This document shows positions 46,520-55,947 of a stretch of 64,000 nt of DNA, piece after piece. The DNA is taken from assembly GCA_022712315.1 (NCBI GenBank), contig JALAGS010000170.1:1-64000 (forward strand). The letters run 5' to 3'. The translations under genes were made by a program, and so were the position numbers. The notes beneath the pieces are model-generated. The model was not told where the DNA came from and did not search any database. It worked only from the letters and a program-made list of their open reading frames with translations. Position 1 is the first letter of the stretch; every line of letters begins with the position of its first letter. The DNA is from Sphingobacterium sp. (GTDB lineage Bacteria > Bacteroidota > Bacteroidia > Sphingobacteriales > Sphingobacteriaceae).

Positions 46520-46840
46520 TTAATTATTCAGCATCCCATAGAACTCATTCATATAGTACGATTCCTGGAGCGCATCTCTGAAATTCCGCCATTGTTCTTC
46601 ATCAAATGAAAATACAATATCTGGATAAGGTGTCTTCATGATCAATCGAAATTCACCGTCCGGAAATGTGCTAAAAAAGAGCTCATCACCATTACTTTTC
46701 GTAATATTCAAGAAGTCGAAGAACTTGTTCTGCGTAAATGTCAGTACAAAACTTTGTTGCCATATATAATAGGTTTGACACTTATGGCAAACACTGATAT
46801 GGGTGTCCCCTCTTTGGCTTAGAATCTTTGTATCACACAT
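46520..46840 (-). CDS. Small protein of unknown function with a CxxC motif
   Basis: A 106-residue cytoplasmic protein that I do not recognise. The N-terminal part has a metal-binding-type CHKC (18-21) and a Cys at position 2; the rest is a beta/alpha pattern (FSTFPDGEFRLIMKT, FSFDEEQWRNFRDALQES). It could be a small zinc-ribbon-like protein. It has its own region: terminators lie on both sides (46400-46454 and 46924-46957). Confidence 0.65.
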   Translation of the reverse strand: MCDTKILSQRGDTHISVCHKCQTYYIWQQSFVLTFTQNKFFDFLNITKSNGDELFFSTFPDGEFRLIMKTPYPDIVFSFDEEQWRNFRDALQESYYMNEFYGMLNN

Positions 46841-46923
46841 ACTAATATATACATTTATTTAGACTCATTATAAATAATATTCAAATGTAAGCATAGTTTT
46901 TAGAATAACAAGTGTCTGAACAA

Positions 46924-46957
46924 AAAAAAGGCGATATATTTCTATATCGCCTTTTTT
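46924..46957. terminator. Terminator of the M3 peptidase gene
   Basis: AAAAAAGGCGATATA (46924-46938) and its inverse (46943-46957), 15-bp stem, loop TTTC. A and T tracts at both sides allow termination in both directions; the M3 peptidase stop is 13 bp away. Confidence 0.88.
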
Positions 46958-46969
46958 GGCTAGAGAGCA

Positions 46970-49081
46970 TTAGTTTAATCCCCTCTTTTTTAATAGATAT
47001 TTTGGATCTGGGTCCGCACCTCTAAATGTACGGTACATCTTGGCAGGGTCATCTGTGCCTCCTTTTTCAAGGATATTCTTACGGAAAGAATCTGCTGTCA
47101 CTTGATCGTACAATGATTTTTCCTTAAATGCGGCAAAAGCATCCGAGTCCAGCACTTCAGACCAGATATAGGCGTAGTAACCTGCAGAGTATCCACCGGC
47201 GAAGATATGTTGAAAATATGTACTCCGATAACGCGGGATAATAGCATCAATAATTCCTATCTTTTTCATTGCGCCCTTTTCAAAAGCATTAATGTCTTTT
47301 GAAATTTCTTTGGTCGTAGCATGATAATCCATGTCCAACAGGGCTGCAGAAAGATATTCAACAGTTGCAAAGCCTTGATCGAAGGTACCAGCCTTTTCCA
47401 TTTTCTGAATCAATGAATCCGGCATTGCTTCCTTGGTTTTATAGTGCTTAGCATACGTTTTTAACACTTCGGGATCTGCCGCCCAATTTTCCATCACTTG
47501 TGAAGGCAGTTCTACAAAGTCTCGTGGTACAGAAGTTCCGGCCATTGAGCGGTATCTTACATTGGAAAGAAGGCCATGCAAAGCATGTCCAAACTCATGG
47601 AACAAGGTCGTTGCTTCATCGAATGTTAACAAGGCAGGATTTTTCCCCACTGGTTTTGTGAAATTGCATACGATCGAAATTACCGGAGCAACGCGTTTAC
47701 CATCTTTTGTTGACTGATTGCGATAAGAAGTCATCCAGGCACCGCCACGTTTAGATTCTCGTGGGAAGAAATCAGCATATAGGAGACCCAAATGTGAACC
47801 GTCTTTGTCTTTTACCTCATATACTTCTACATCTTTATGGTAAGTAGGGACATTGTTTAAGGCTACAAATGTCAAACCATATAGTTTGTTAGCAACGGCA
47901 AATGCACCTTCGCGGACTGCAGGAAGGCTTAAATAAGGTTTAATTTCGTCCTCATTCAATGCGAACCGTTTCTTGCGTATAATCTCTGTATAATATCTCC
48001 AGTCGTAAGGGGCAACAGCAAAGTCACCGCCTTCGGCTTTAATTTCCTTCGCAATATCTGCTTCCTCCCCTTTCGCTTTTGCCAAAGCGGGCGTCCAAAG
48101 TTTGTTTAATAATGCATAGACATTGGTTGGATTCTTCGCCATGGATTCCTCTAGTACATAGGCCGCGTGTGAAGAATAACCCAACAGTTTTGCTTTTTGA
48201 AGGCGAAGATTGACAATTTTTTGGATAATCGTCTTGTTATCGTTGGCATTATCTTGATTGCCACGAAGCTGATAGGCTTCCCAAAGTTGTTTTCTCAATT
48301 CACGATTTTTTGCATATTGAAGAAAAGGCATAATGGAAGGATTTTGTAAGGTAAATACCCACTTATCTTTCTTTCCTTTCGCTACTGCTTCTTCTGCTGC
48401 TGCCGTTTTCAACGATTCTGGTAAACCTTCTAATTGACTAGCAGAATCAACAACAAGTGTATACGCATTCGTCTCAGCCAATAAATTCTGTCCGAATTGG
48501 GTGGTTAATGTTGAAAGTTCAGCATTAATCTTCTTCATTTTCTCCTTATCAGCATCCTTAAGGTTTGCTCCGGAACGTACAAAACTCTTATAGGTTTCTT
48601 CCAACAGTTTATTATCCTGTTCATCTAATCCAAGTGTACTTCGGCTGCCCCAAACTGTTTTGATACGGTCAAATAATTTGGTGTTCATCGAAATCTCATC
48701 GGAATGACTCGATAAGATCGGTGCCAGATCCTTCGCTATCGCCTGAATACTGTCATTTGTATTGGCGCTGTTTAAATTGTAGAATACTGTAGATACATTG
48801 GTCAATAATCCACCCGCATTTTCTAAGGCGACTATTGTATTTTGAAATGTTGCTTTATCGGAATTATTGACTATCGTGTCAATTTCCAAATTATGTATTT
48901 TTATAGCCTCGTCAAAAGCTGGCCTAAAATGCTCCGTTTTGATCTTGTCAAACGGAGGTACATTGAATGGGGTCTCGTAAGCCAATAAAAGAGGATTATC
49001 TGTCATCACTTTTTTTTCCTCACAACCAACAAATGCAGTTGCCACTATCACAAAAAATGGCAAAAGTTGTCTTTTCTTCAT
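46970..49081 (-). CDS. dcp: M3 family oligopeptidase/dipeptidyl carboxypeptidase, lipoprotein
   Basis: A 703-residue zinc metallopeptidase that removes dipeptides or cleaves short peptides. N-terminal lipobox FVGC (Cys about 20) suggests a periplasmic or outer-membrane location, unlike the cytoplasmic E. coli Dcp. The active site is LFHEFGHALHGLLS (His of HExxH about 491-495), followed by the distal Glu region PSQVMENWA (about 524). Length is normal for Dcp. It is a single gene. The symbol is by family; OpdA-type is an alternative. Confidence 0.9.
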   Translation of the reverse strand: MKKRQLLPFFVIVATAFVGCEEKKVMTDNPLLLAYETPFNVPPFDKIKTEHFRPAFDEAIKIHNLEIDTIVNNSDKATFQNTIVALENAGGLLTNVSTVFYNLNSANTNDSIQAIAKDLAPILSSHSDEISMNTKLFDRIKTVWGSRSTLGLDEQDNKLLEETYKSFVRSGANLKDADKEKMKKINAELSTLTTQFGQNLLAETNAYTLVVDSASQLEGLPESLKTAAAEEAVAKGKKDKWVFTLQNPSIMPFLQYAKNRELRKQLWEAYQLRGNQDNANDNKTIIQKIVNLRLQKAKLLGYSSHAAYVLEESMAKNPTNVYALLNKLWTPALAKAKGEEADIAKEIKAEGGDFAVAPYDWRYYTEIIRKKRFALNEDEIKPYLSLPAVREGAFAVANKLYGLTFVALNNVPTYHKDVEVYEVKDKDGSHLGLLYADFFPRESKRGGAWMTSYRNQSTKDGKRVAPVISIVCNFTKPVGKNPALLTFDEATTLFHEFGHALHGLLSNVRYRSMAGTSVPRDFVELPSQVMENWAADPEVLKTYAKHYKTKEAMPDSLIQKMEKAGTFDQGFATVEYLSAALLDMDYHATTKEISKDINAFEKGAMKKIGIIDAIIPRYRSTYFQHIFAGGYSAGYYAYIWSEVLDSDAFAAFKEKSLYDQVTADSFRKNILEKGGTDDPAKMYRTFRGADPDPKYLLKKRGLN

Positions 49082-49252
49082 ATTATCTGATTATTCCTGA
49101 TTTTTTCCCAAAGATAATAAAATTAGGCAAATGCTGGGCCTCGCTGGGGAGGGGGTGCAAAGGAACATGAAAACAGTCATCCTATTGTAAAACAAAAACT
49201 TATTCGTAAATCTTGTTAAAAATAATCTGTCAATTTGGGTAAAAATATTTTA

Positions 49253-50329
49253 ATGAGCGATATTAACCGTTTCTTTTGGAGGTGTGCGGGGGTACATCAA
49301 GAAACTCTTGAAAAATATCCGGAAGAACATAGTAAGTACACAGCCATAGGTGCTACTATTTTTTTCACGGGATTATTTGCTAGCCTTTCAGGTGGCTATG
49401 CCATGTATTTTGTCTTTAGTGGGGGTACATTTGACTGGCTGTTGGCCATCGTATTTGGTATTATCTGGGGCTTGGCGATATTCAATATGGACCGCTATAT
49501 TGTCCTGAGCATTAATAAATCCAAAAGTGGCTTCATGCAACTTCTGCAAGCCCTTCCTCGTATATTGCTGGCTATTTTAATCGGTTTGGTCATCTCGAGA
49601 CCTTTGGAGTTAAAAATCTTCGATAAAGAGATTCGGGAAAACCTCCGTGTACGTTTTCTTGCCGATCAGCGGGCTAAAATTGATACCCTTAACAGTACTT
49701 TCAATAAGAAGTATGCCAATGAAGTCGCCCTTTTGAAATCGATTACGGTAGAACGTGATTCATTGGAAGCCAGTATTAAAAACGACCGTACAAAATTGAA
49801 TTATGAAATTTTCGGAAATAAAACGACTGAAACATCTGGTGTAATGGGCTATGGTCCATATGCCAAAATGAAAGAAGAAGAACTGAAGAAAAAAGAGGGT
49901 TATCTGGATACCTTACGGAATAAAATAACGAACCAGCAAAACGCAATACGCCAAAAACAAAAATTTGAAGGCATATTGGATCAGAAAGTCTTATCGAACG
50001 CTTCGCTGGATAGCGCCGTGAATGTGGCTGGTTTTGCAGACCGCAACTCAGCATTAGGCAACCTCAGATATGATGCCAATGGTAAAGTCAACGAATCGAA
50101 TGCGAATGCTGTATTTTTTATTGCGCTGCTTTTTGTCTTCCTCGAATGTCTTCCGGTAATCGTCAAGCTCTTGGCAGGAAAGGATCCTTATGACAACGAA
50201 GTCCAAAACCAAAGGACTATTCATGATTATGAGTCAGACACCAATGTCACGGTTCAAAAAGAAGCTGTAGATCGCTTAAAGGATACATATGTTGATGTTT
50301 CCATCAATAAGCGAATGAAAGAGCTTTAA
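49253..50329 (+). CDS. DUF4407 membrane protein
   Basis: A 358-residue inner-membrane protein. Four hydrophobic segments (about 31-105: IGATIFFTGLFASLSGGYAM, LLAIVFGIIWGLAIF, LLQALPRILLAILIGLVI), then a long coiled coil (about 135-250, LKKKEGYLDTLRNKITNQQN) and a last helix (about 283-308, VFFIALLFVFLECLPVIV). The family function is unknown. ATG at 49253 is preferred to an upstream TTG at 49235, because it has the ordinary start codon and gives MSDINRFFWRCAG, the family N-terminus. It is convergent to rmuC. Confidence 0.85.
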   Translation: MSDINRFFWRCAGVHQETLEKYPEEHSKYTAIGATIFFTGLFASLSGGYAMYFVFSGGTFDWLLAIVFGIIWGLAIFNMDRYIVLSINKSKSGFMQLLQALPRILLAILIGLVISRPLELKIFDKEIRENLRVRFLADQRAKIDTLNSTFNKKYANEVALLKSITVERDSLEASIKNDRTKLNYEIFGNKTTETSGVMGYGPYAKMKEEELKKKEGYLDTLRNKITNQQNAIRQKQKFEGILDQKVLSNASLDSAVNVAGFADRNSALGNLRYDANGKVNESNANAVFFIALLFVFLECLPVIVKLLAGKDPYDNEVQNQRTIHDYESDTNVTVQKEAVDRLKDTYVDVSINKRMKEL

Positions 50330-50411
50330 TAGAAACCGCTTATCATAAGTCTGAAAATCAGACCTGTTAGATAGAAGATCAGACCTGAGGTCCAACGGAT
50401 AAAAATGATAA

Positions 50412-50437
50412 ACGGGCCTACCATTTGGTAGGCCCGT
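50412..50437. terminator. Terminator between DUF4407 and rmuC
   Basis: ACGGGCCTACC (50412-50422) pairs with GGTAGGCCCGT (50427-50437), loop ATTT, between convergent genes. Confidence 0.8.
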
Positions 50438-50442
50438 CTTCG

Positions 50443-51765
50443 TTAATCTTCCTCATCTAAAAATTTGGAATCAATCTGTTTATTTGCCTTAGCACCCAAT
50501 CGTTTCAACTTCTCCACTTTTCCGATCACATTCCCCGCACCGGTCGAAAGCTTTTTAGTCGCATCTTCATGACTTTTTAATGCACGTTCCAGTTGGTTTT
50601 GTACCTGCTCCATATCATTTAAGAAGCTGACAAATTTATCGTAAAGGCTTCCAGCTTCTTTCGCAATTTCAATTACATTCCGGGTCTGGCGTTCCTGCTT
50701 CCAGATGCTGGCAATGGTACGAAGGGTTGCCAATAGCGTCGAAGGACTGACGATGACAACTTTGCGATCCCAAGCCTCACTAAACAGATCTGGCTTCTGT
50801 GCCACAGACATACTTAAAGCAGACTCTATGGGCATAAAGAGTAATACAAATTCTGGCGATTCGATACCATATAATTCATGGTAGTTTTTTGCGGAAAGTT
50901 CCTTCACATGATTTTCTACAGACTGTACATGCTGTTTCGCAAAAATTGAACGGTCTTCGTCTGTGTCTGCATTGACCCAACGCTCATAGGCAATCAATGA
51001 AACTTTCGAATCCACAATCAGATGTTTATTTTCGGGAAGATCGATGATCGCATCGGGCTGCATCCTTCTGCCCTCGGCATCTATAAGAGACACCTGCAGT
51101 CTAAATTCCCGATCGCGCATAAGTCCCGAACGCTCCAAGACCCGTTCTAAAATTACCTCGCCCCAATTGCCCTGCTTTTTGGTATCCCCTTTTAATGCCT
51201 TGGTTAGACTATTGGCTTCGTCTTTAATTTTAAGACTCTGTTCGACCAGCTGAAGGACAACACCTTTTAAAGAATTCCTTTCTGCCGCTTCCTGATTGTA
51301 GTTTTTATCGACTTTCTCTTCAAACAATTTGATTTTTTCTTTCAGCGGATCCAGGATCAAGCCCAGCGAACGATGGTTTGTCTCGGTAAACTTTTGTGTC
51401 TTCTCTTCCAATATTTTATTGGCGATGACCTGAAATTCATTGTTGAACTGCCGTTTAATTTCGGCGATTTCATTTTTTTGTTCCTGAAATTTATCGAGCT
51501 GTGCTTCGTAAAAAGAACGTGTACTTTCTAAGGAACGCTCAGCGACCAGGAGATTCTCCCGTTCCTTATCCAATTCATTTTTTAGCATGACACGCTCTTC
51601 AAGCAAGCTTTGTTCCCGCTGTTGCGATCTAGCAAGTTCAATTTTTAATGTTTCAACCTCTTTATTGTACGCAGGACCTGCACTGGTATCGGTATTCTTT
51701 TTGAGCACCAATACAATCAAAATGACCAATAACAAGACAATTCCCGCAAAGAAAAATATTTCCAT
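50443..51765 (-). CDS. rmuC: DNA recombination protein RmuC
   Basis: A 440-residue nuclease-fold-related protein that limits recombination at inverted repeats in E. coli. One N-terminal membrane helix (about 2-22), a coiled coil (about 28-125), and the RmuC domain (about 140-400) with KGDTKKQGNWGEVILERVLE, PDAIIDLPENKHLIVDSKVSL and IWKQERQTRNVIEIAKEAG, where the acidic and Lys residues of the PD-(D/E)xK-like core sit. A second coiled coil follows. Single gene. Confidence 0.94.
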   Translation of the reverse strand: MEIFFFAGIVLLLVILIVLVLKKNTDTSAGPAYNKEVETLKIELARSQQREQSLLEERVMLKNELDKERENLLVAERSLESTRSFYEAQLDKFQEQKNEIAEIKRQFNNEFQVIANKILEEKTQKFTETNHRSLGLILDPLKEKIKLFEEKVDKNYNQEAAERNSLKGVVLQLVEQSLKIKDEANSLTKALKGDTKKQGNWGEVILERVLERSGLMRDREFRLQVSLIDAEGRRMQPDAIIDLPENKHLIVDSKVSLIAYERWVNADTDEDRSIFAKQHVQSVENHVKELSAKNYHELYGIESPEFVLLFMPIESALSMSVAQKPDLFSEAWDRKVVIVSPSTLLATLRTIASIWKQERQTRNVIEIAKEAGSLYDKFVSFLNDMEQVQNQLERALKSHEDATKKLSTGAGNVIGKVEKLKRLGAKANKQIDSKFLDEED

Positions 51766-51971
51766 GATTTATATTTCTGAAGATGGCGTATACTTTCCTT
51801 AACAGGTCGGTTTTGCCATCATTGAATTTAATTAAACACTATAACCGTTCATAGTTTAATGGATCATCGCTATTCAAAACACCGATAAAACCAATCCATT
51901 ATCAGTTTGCTTTGTGTGACACAGGTTCTTTTATCATAAAGCACAATAGCAACATCCCACTTAATGGTTTA

Positions 51972-53159
51972 TTACTGCAGCTTTTGGTGTGTTTTCCACC
52001 ATAGATCGGGCATTTCACCTGAAACAGCCAATTGGTAATCTTCATAACGGCAAGGTACCAAGTAATAGCGTTCATTAACAGATTTGGACCCAAAATAAGG
52101 TACCTGAATCCACCAGCGGTCTGATTTTTTACTTTTCACAAAGACCAATTCATGCTCTTCGTTTTCCAGTGTCGTGCGGTAAATGATATAAGATGATTTG
52201 GGGTATAACGGCGCATCTTGTTTACGGTTATAATATCCATCAATAAAACACCAGATCATTTGGGATACCAGCATCGCGGTCTGCTCCATCGGATCAAATG
52301 TTGGATTGAATTCATAAAAACCAATGGAAGAGCATTTATCTGACATCCCTGCATAGCGGGCAAGTTGGCAAGCCTCATCACCATATAGTCCGTTGGGCAT
52401 GGCATTGGCATTTCCAGGTGCTTCGGAGGCCCGAATGGCTCCAATATCAAAACTAATTAAATCTGCCGCTCGGATCAAAGGCTCTGATTGATCCATCTTG
52501 CCGGCAATCATACCTAATCGTGTCGCATTGAAAAATAGTTTATCATACATATTGATAGACTCCTTACTAACGAGGTAAGTTTGATAGGCGATCGCATTTA
52601 AATTGAATAAATAGTCGGGCTGATGCAGGATTATATGATTCACGTAAGATCGTGAATTTAGTCTCACATTGTCGGCATTTTCCTGATCAAGGTCAAAACG
52701 CGCGTCGATAATCGCTAGTTCTATTTTTCGCTCCAAATTTTGGTATCCCAAATATTGCGCATAGGTCAAATCTTGTCCACCGCCAATAATAATCGGGATA
52801 ATATTCTCTTTGACGAGTTCTTCGACGACAGATTTTAGAGCGATATAGGTATCCTGAATCGTATTACCTGCTTTGATATTTCCCAAATCAACGATGTTCA
52901 TCTTATAATCGCCCTGATAGAGTGCATAAAGGTGCTTTCGCACAGCATCTGGTGCTCTATCCGTTCCATTGTTATTCATGGATGCCCGATCTTCTTCTAC
53001 ACCGACAATAGCCAATTGGGGTTGTTTACCCTCTTCCCAAACGGGAAAATCTGTTTCATAGGCTTGAATAACGTTTCCCAGCTGAGAACTCAAGAAGCCA
53101 TGTTCAGGAGCAAAACCAGTTATAGAAATTGGGCTAAAAAATACGGACAGTGATGACAT
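51972..53159 (-). CDS. Arginase/formimidoylglutamase-fold protein with degenerate metal site
   Basis: A 395-residue protein with the ureohydrolase alpha/beta fold: strands and motif positions are IIPIIIGGGQD (about 120-130), AIIDARFDLD (about 149-158) and LISFDIGAI (about 234-242). In active enzymes these read GGxHx, DAHxDxR/H and SFDxDxxDP, giving six Mn ligands. Here His is Gln129, the second His is Arg154 and the last Asp is Gly240, so three of the six ligands are lost, while D152, D156 and D238 remain. The C-terminal part (about 300-395) is an extension unusual for arginases. A hydrolase of guanidino compounds is therefore doubtful; a binding or regulatory role is possible. Confidence 0.85.
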   Translation of the reverse strand: MSSLSVFFSPISITGFAPEHGFLSSQLGNVIQAYETDFPVWEEGKQPQLAIVGVEEDRASMNNNGTDRAPDAVRKHLYALYQGDYKMNIVDLGNIKAGNTIQDTYIALKSVVEELVKENIIPIIIGGGQDLTYAQYLGYQNLERKIELAIIDARFDLDQENADNVRLNSRSYVNHIILHQPDYLFNLNAIAYQTYLVSKESINMYDKLFFNATRLGMIAGKMDQSEPLIRAADLISFDIGAIRASEAPGNANAMPNGLYGDEACQLARYAGMSDKCSSIGFYEFNPTFDPMEQTAMLVSQMIWCFIDGYYNRKQDAPLYPKSSYIIYRTTLENEEHELVFVKSKKSDRWWIQVPYFGSKSVNERYYLVPCRYEDYQLAVSGEMPDLWWKTHQKLQ

Positions 53160-53230
53160 AAGCTATAATTTGTAAAACCTCTTATTTTTTCTGAAAAGCG
53201 TCTATTTTAATTAGACAGAAAGAACATTCT

Positions 53231-53276
53231 TTGGCTTTCATCGCATCAGGTACTTGCGAAAGCATGAAGGTTTTTT
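53231..53276 (+). promoter_or_regulatory. Terminator/antiterminator-like hairpin upstream of the epimerase gene
   Basis: CTTTCAT (53235-53241) with ATGAAGG (53264-53270), inner stem CGCA/TGCG (53242-53245 with 53255-53258), then six T (53271-53276): a terminator shape. GCTTTC (53234-53239) can instead pair with GAAAGC (53258-53263), a competing stem. No known riboswitch is recognised. Confidence 0.35.
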
Positions 53277-53351
53277 CAGGATGCAATTCACACAAATATC
53301 CATTTATTAACTAACTTTTGAAAACATTATTTTTAACAGTATCTTTATCAA

Positions 53352-54323
53352 GTGATATTAATAACTGGAGGAACAGGTTTTTTAGGGTCTACGTTAATCA
53401 AACAGCTGATAGACCAAGGAATTGACGTGATTGCCATCAAAAGAGCTCAATCGACTATTCCGGCTCCGTTGTTAGCATCTTCGCTGATTCAATGGATCGA
53501 CGCCGATATCAACAATTATTTTGATTTGGAAGATGCATTTGAAGGAGTTACCAAAGTATTCCATTGTGCAGCATTGGTTTCCTATCAAAAAAAAGATGCT
53601 AAATCCCTCTTTAAAGTAAATGTAGAAGGAACAGCAAATGTGGTCAATCTTTGCCTTGAAAAGGGCATTCGTCTGCTTCATGTAAGTTCCATCGCCGCTT
53701 TGGGTACAAATAGGGACAATCTACCAGTATCCGAGAAAGATCATTGGGAACACAATTCCTTAACCTCCAACTATTCATTGTCAAAATATCAGGCGGAGAT
53801 GGAGGTCTGGCGCGGTATTACCGAAGGTTTAAACGCAGTTATTGTCAATCCCTCCGTAATTTTAGGCGCAGCAGCACATGATAAAGGCTCCGGAGCAATT
53901 TTTTCGATGATCAATAAAGGCTTACGATTCTACCCGAAAGGAAGTGTTGGCGTTGTTGACGTAGAAGATGTTGCGACGATCATGATTCAATTGATGGAAA
54001 GAGAAGACATTGCCGCCGAACGCTATATCATCAATCACCTCAATATACTCAACAAGGATCTATTGAGTGTGGCAAGTGTATTAATGAACAAGCCTGAACC
54101 GACCATCGAAGTTTCCGAGACTTTACTTCAGGTTGCCTCCACAGTTTCCAGCATGTTTTCCGTATTTAAAAAATCCGATGCGACATTGACAAAGGAAACG
54201 GCAGCAGCCTCAAGTGCCAAATTGCAGTATTCAAATGCTAAAATCCAATCGCTCCTGAACCACAGTTATCGGCCTTTGGAACAGACGTTAAAGGAAATTG
54301 CAGATTTATATAACAAACAGTAA
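53352..54323 (+). CDS. NAD-dependent epimerase/dehydratase family protein
   Basis: A 323-residue extended SDR protein. The start is GTG at 53352, directly at the Rossmann strand: ILITGGTGFLGSTLIKQL (GxxGxxG at 6-12). The YxxxK motif is YSLSK (about 144-148). The family includes dihydroflavonol-4-reductase-like and sugar epimerases; the substrate is not visible. A possible hairpin precedes it by 76 bp. It lies 195 bp upstream of the SerB-like fusion; no terminator was seen, so cotranscription is possible. Confidence 0.88.
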   Translation: MILITGGTGFLGSTLIKQLIDQGIDVIAIKRAQSTIPAPLLASSLIQWIDADINNYFDLEDAFEGVTKVFHCAALVSYQKKDAKSLFKVNVEGTANVVNLCLEKGIRLLHVSSIAALGTNRDNLPVSEKDHWEHNSLTSNYSLSKYQAEMEVWRGITEGLNAVIVNPSVILGAAAHDKGSGAIFSMINKGLRFYPKGSVGVVDVEDVATIMIQLMEREDIAAERYIINHLNILNKDLLSVASVLMNKPEPTIEVSETLLQVASTVSSMFSVFKKSDATLTKETAAASSAKLQYSNAKIQSLLNHSYRPLEQTLKEIADLYNKQ

Positions 54324-54518
54324 AACGATAACATAATAAACAACCAAACCTTGAACCCATCGTGAGTAACATCAACCATGAAGTAAAACGTGATCCCGCT
54401 GCTAGTTTCACCGCCTTTAATCAGCACATTTTTTAAAGGAACCCATCGGAAAACTACCCCTGTCGGAGATCAACTTTCAGCTATAGTACTCATGATCGTT
54501 TCATAAAAAAATAATAAA

Positions 54519-55811
54519 ATGAAAAACTATTACATCATTGATTTTGATAGTACATTTACACAAGTAGAGGCACTTGATGAACTTGCACGGATCTCTCTTG
54601 AAAACCATCCGGATCGCGAATCTATCTACGAGGAAATCGAGCGGTACACCAATCTTGCCATGGAAGGTAAACTTTCTTTCCGCGAGGCGCTAGCGGGTCG
54701 CGTAAAGCTCCTAAATGCCAATAGGTCCCATCTGGATAAACTTGTTTCGCATCTTAAGAAAAAGGTCTCAACATCTTTTTCCCGAAATCGTGAATTTTTC
54801 AAAAAACATGCTGACACGGCATGGATTGTTTCAGGAGGTTTTAAAGAATTTATTACACCTGTTGTGACGCCGTATCATATCAAGACTGAAAATATCTACG
54901 CCAATACATTCCGATTTGATGAAGAAGGCAATATTATCGGTTTTGATGAGGAGAACCCCTTATCGAATGAAGGTGGAAAGGTGCAATTATTAAAGCAATT
55001 AAATATTGAAGGAAGACTGTTTGGCATTGGCGACGGTTATTCAGATTTTCAACTGAAGGAATCGGGATTAATTGAAAAGTTCTTTGCATTCACAGAGAAC
55101 ATCCAACGTAAAAGCGTTACTGAGAAAGCAGATTTCATTACGCCAAGTTTTGATGAATTCTTATATGTAAATGACTTGCCCCGTGCAATATCCTATCCTA
55201 AAAACCGTATCCTCTGTTTGATCGTGGGTGATGTACCAGAAATAGCAGCTCATATCTTAAAGAGAGACGGGTTTTCTATCCGGACAAAAGACACATTCGA
55301 AGAAAAGTACGTAAAAGATGTTGGCATGCTTCTCCTAGGCGACAATATTGATATCAGTGACGAACAGCTTCAACAGGCCGACAAATTAAAGACGATCGGA
55401 TATCTGGGTGATATCAAAGGGCACATCAACAAGGATATCTGCAATGCTAAAGGTATTGTCGTTTTCGATGATAAGAAAAATAAAAAGAAAAATTCAGAGT
55501 TTATTCCGCGCCGAATGGCCGATTTTATCAACAATGGTGATACTTACTTAAGTCGCAACTTTCCAAATCTGATTTTACCAAAAGTAAAACAGGTGACAAG
55601 ATTACTGCATATCCACCAGAACGTTCCCGGAATTATGGCTCAGATCAATAAGGTCTACGCTCAAAATAACATCAATATCGTTGCCCAATTTCTAATGACC
55701 AAAAGTGACATTGGCTATGCGGTAACCGATATACAAGGTGAATACGATAAAGATCTATTGAAACAACTCAAACAGATCGACAATACAATTAAGTTCAGAA
55801 TATTGTATTAA
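54519..55811 (+). CDS. Phosphoserine phosphatase (SerB-type HAD) fused to a vestigial SerA fragment and ACT domain
   Basis: A 430-residue fusion. Residues 1-215 are a HAD-IB phosphatase with motifs DFDST (8-12), SGG (105-107), Lys154 and GDGYSD (171-176), so the last step of serine synthesis, phosphoserine to serine, is likely. Residues 229-320 follow the first part of the SerA substrate-binding domain (ILCLIVGDVPEIAAHILKRD; ADKLKTIGYLGDIKGHINKD; GIVVFDDKK), but the whole NAD-binding Rossmann domain of about 200 residues and the catalytic Arg/Glu/His are absent. Residues 330-358 match the SerA segment before the ACT domain (INNGDTYLSRNFPNLILP), and 359-430 is an ACT domain (RLLHIHQNVPGIMAQINKVY) as in E. 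coli SerA. The ACT domain probably senses serine. A full SerA gene is not in the window. Confidence 0.85.
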   Translation: MKNYYIIDFDSTFTQVEALDELARISLENHPDRESIYEEIERYTNLAMEGKLSFREALAGRVKLLNANRSHLDKLVSHLKKKVSTSFSRNREFFKKHADTAWIVSGGFKEFITPVVTPYHIKTENIYANTFRFDEEGNIIGFDEENPLSNEGGKVQLLKQLNIEGRLFGIGDGYSDFQLKESGLIEKFFAFTENIQRKSVTEKADFITPSFDEFLYVNDLPRAISYPKNRILCLIVGDVPEIAAHILKRDGFSIRTKDTFEEKYVKDVGMLLLGDNIDISDEQLQQADKLKTIGYLGDIKGHINKDICNAKGIVVFDDKKNKKKNSEFIPRRMADFINNGDTYLSRNFPNLILPKVKQVTRLLHIHQNVPGIMAQINKVYAQNNINIVAQFLMTKSDIGYAVTDIQGEYDKDLLKQLKQIDNTIKFRILY

Positions 55812-55880
55812 TAGCAAGCGGCGGTAACTATGTGGGCAGCTATTGTCTACATACATTCCAGCTTATGAAACGAGAAATTT

Positions 55881-55913
55881 ATTCAGGTACGCTTTCAGTG
55901 TACCTGAATTTTC
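55881..55913 (+). terminator. Terminator after the SerB-ACT fusion gene
   Basis: ATTCAGGTAC (55881-55890) pairs with GTACCTGAAT (55900-55909), 9-nt loop, then TTTTC. It lies between the fusion gene and the next gene and supports the start at 55948. Confidence 0.7.
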
Positions 55914-55947
55914 GCTCAAGATCCTCTTTTACACTAAAACACAGATT

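Noticed and set aside
54362..54436. 25-codon frame with GTG start upstream of the SerB fusion
   Set aside because: Too short, no spacing or conservation evidence.
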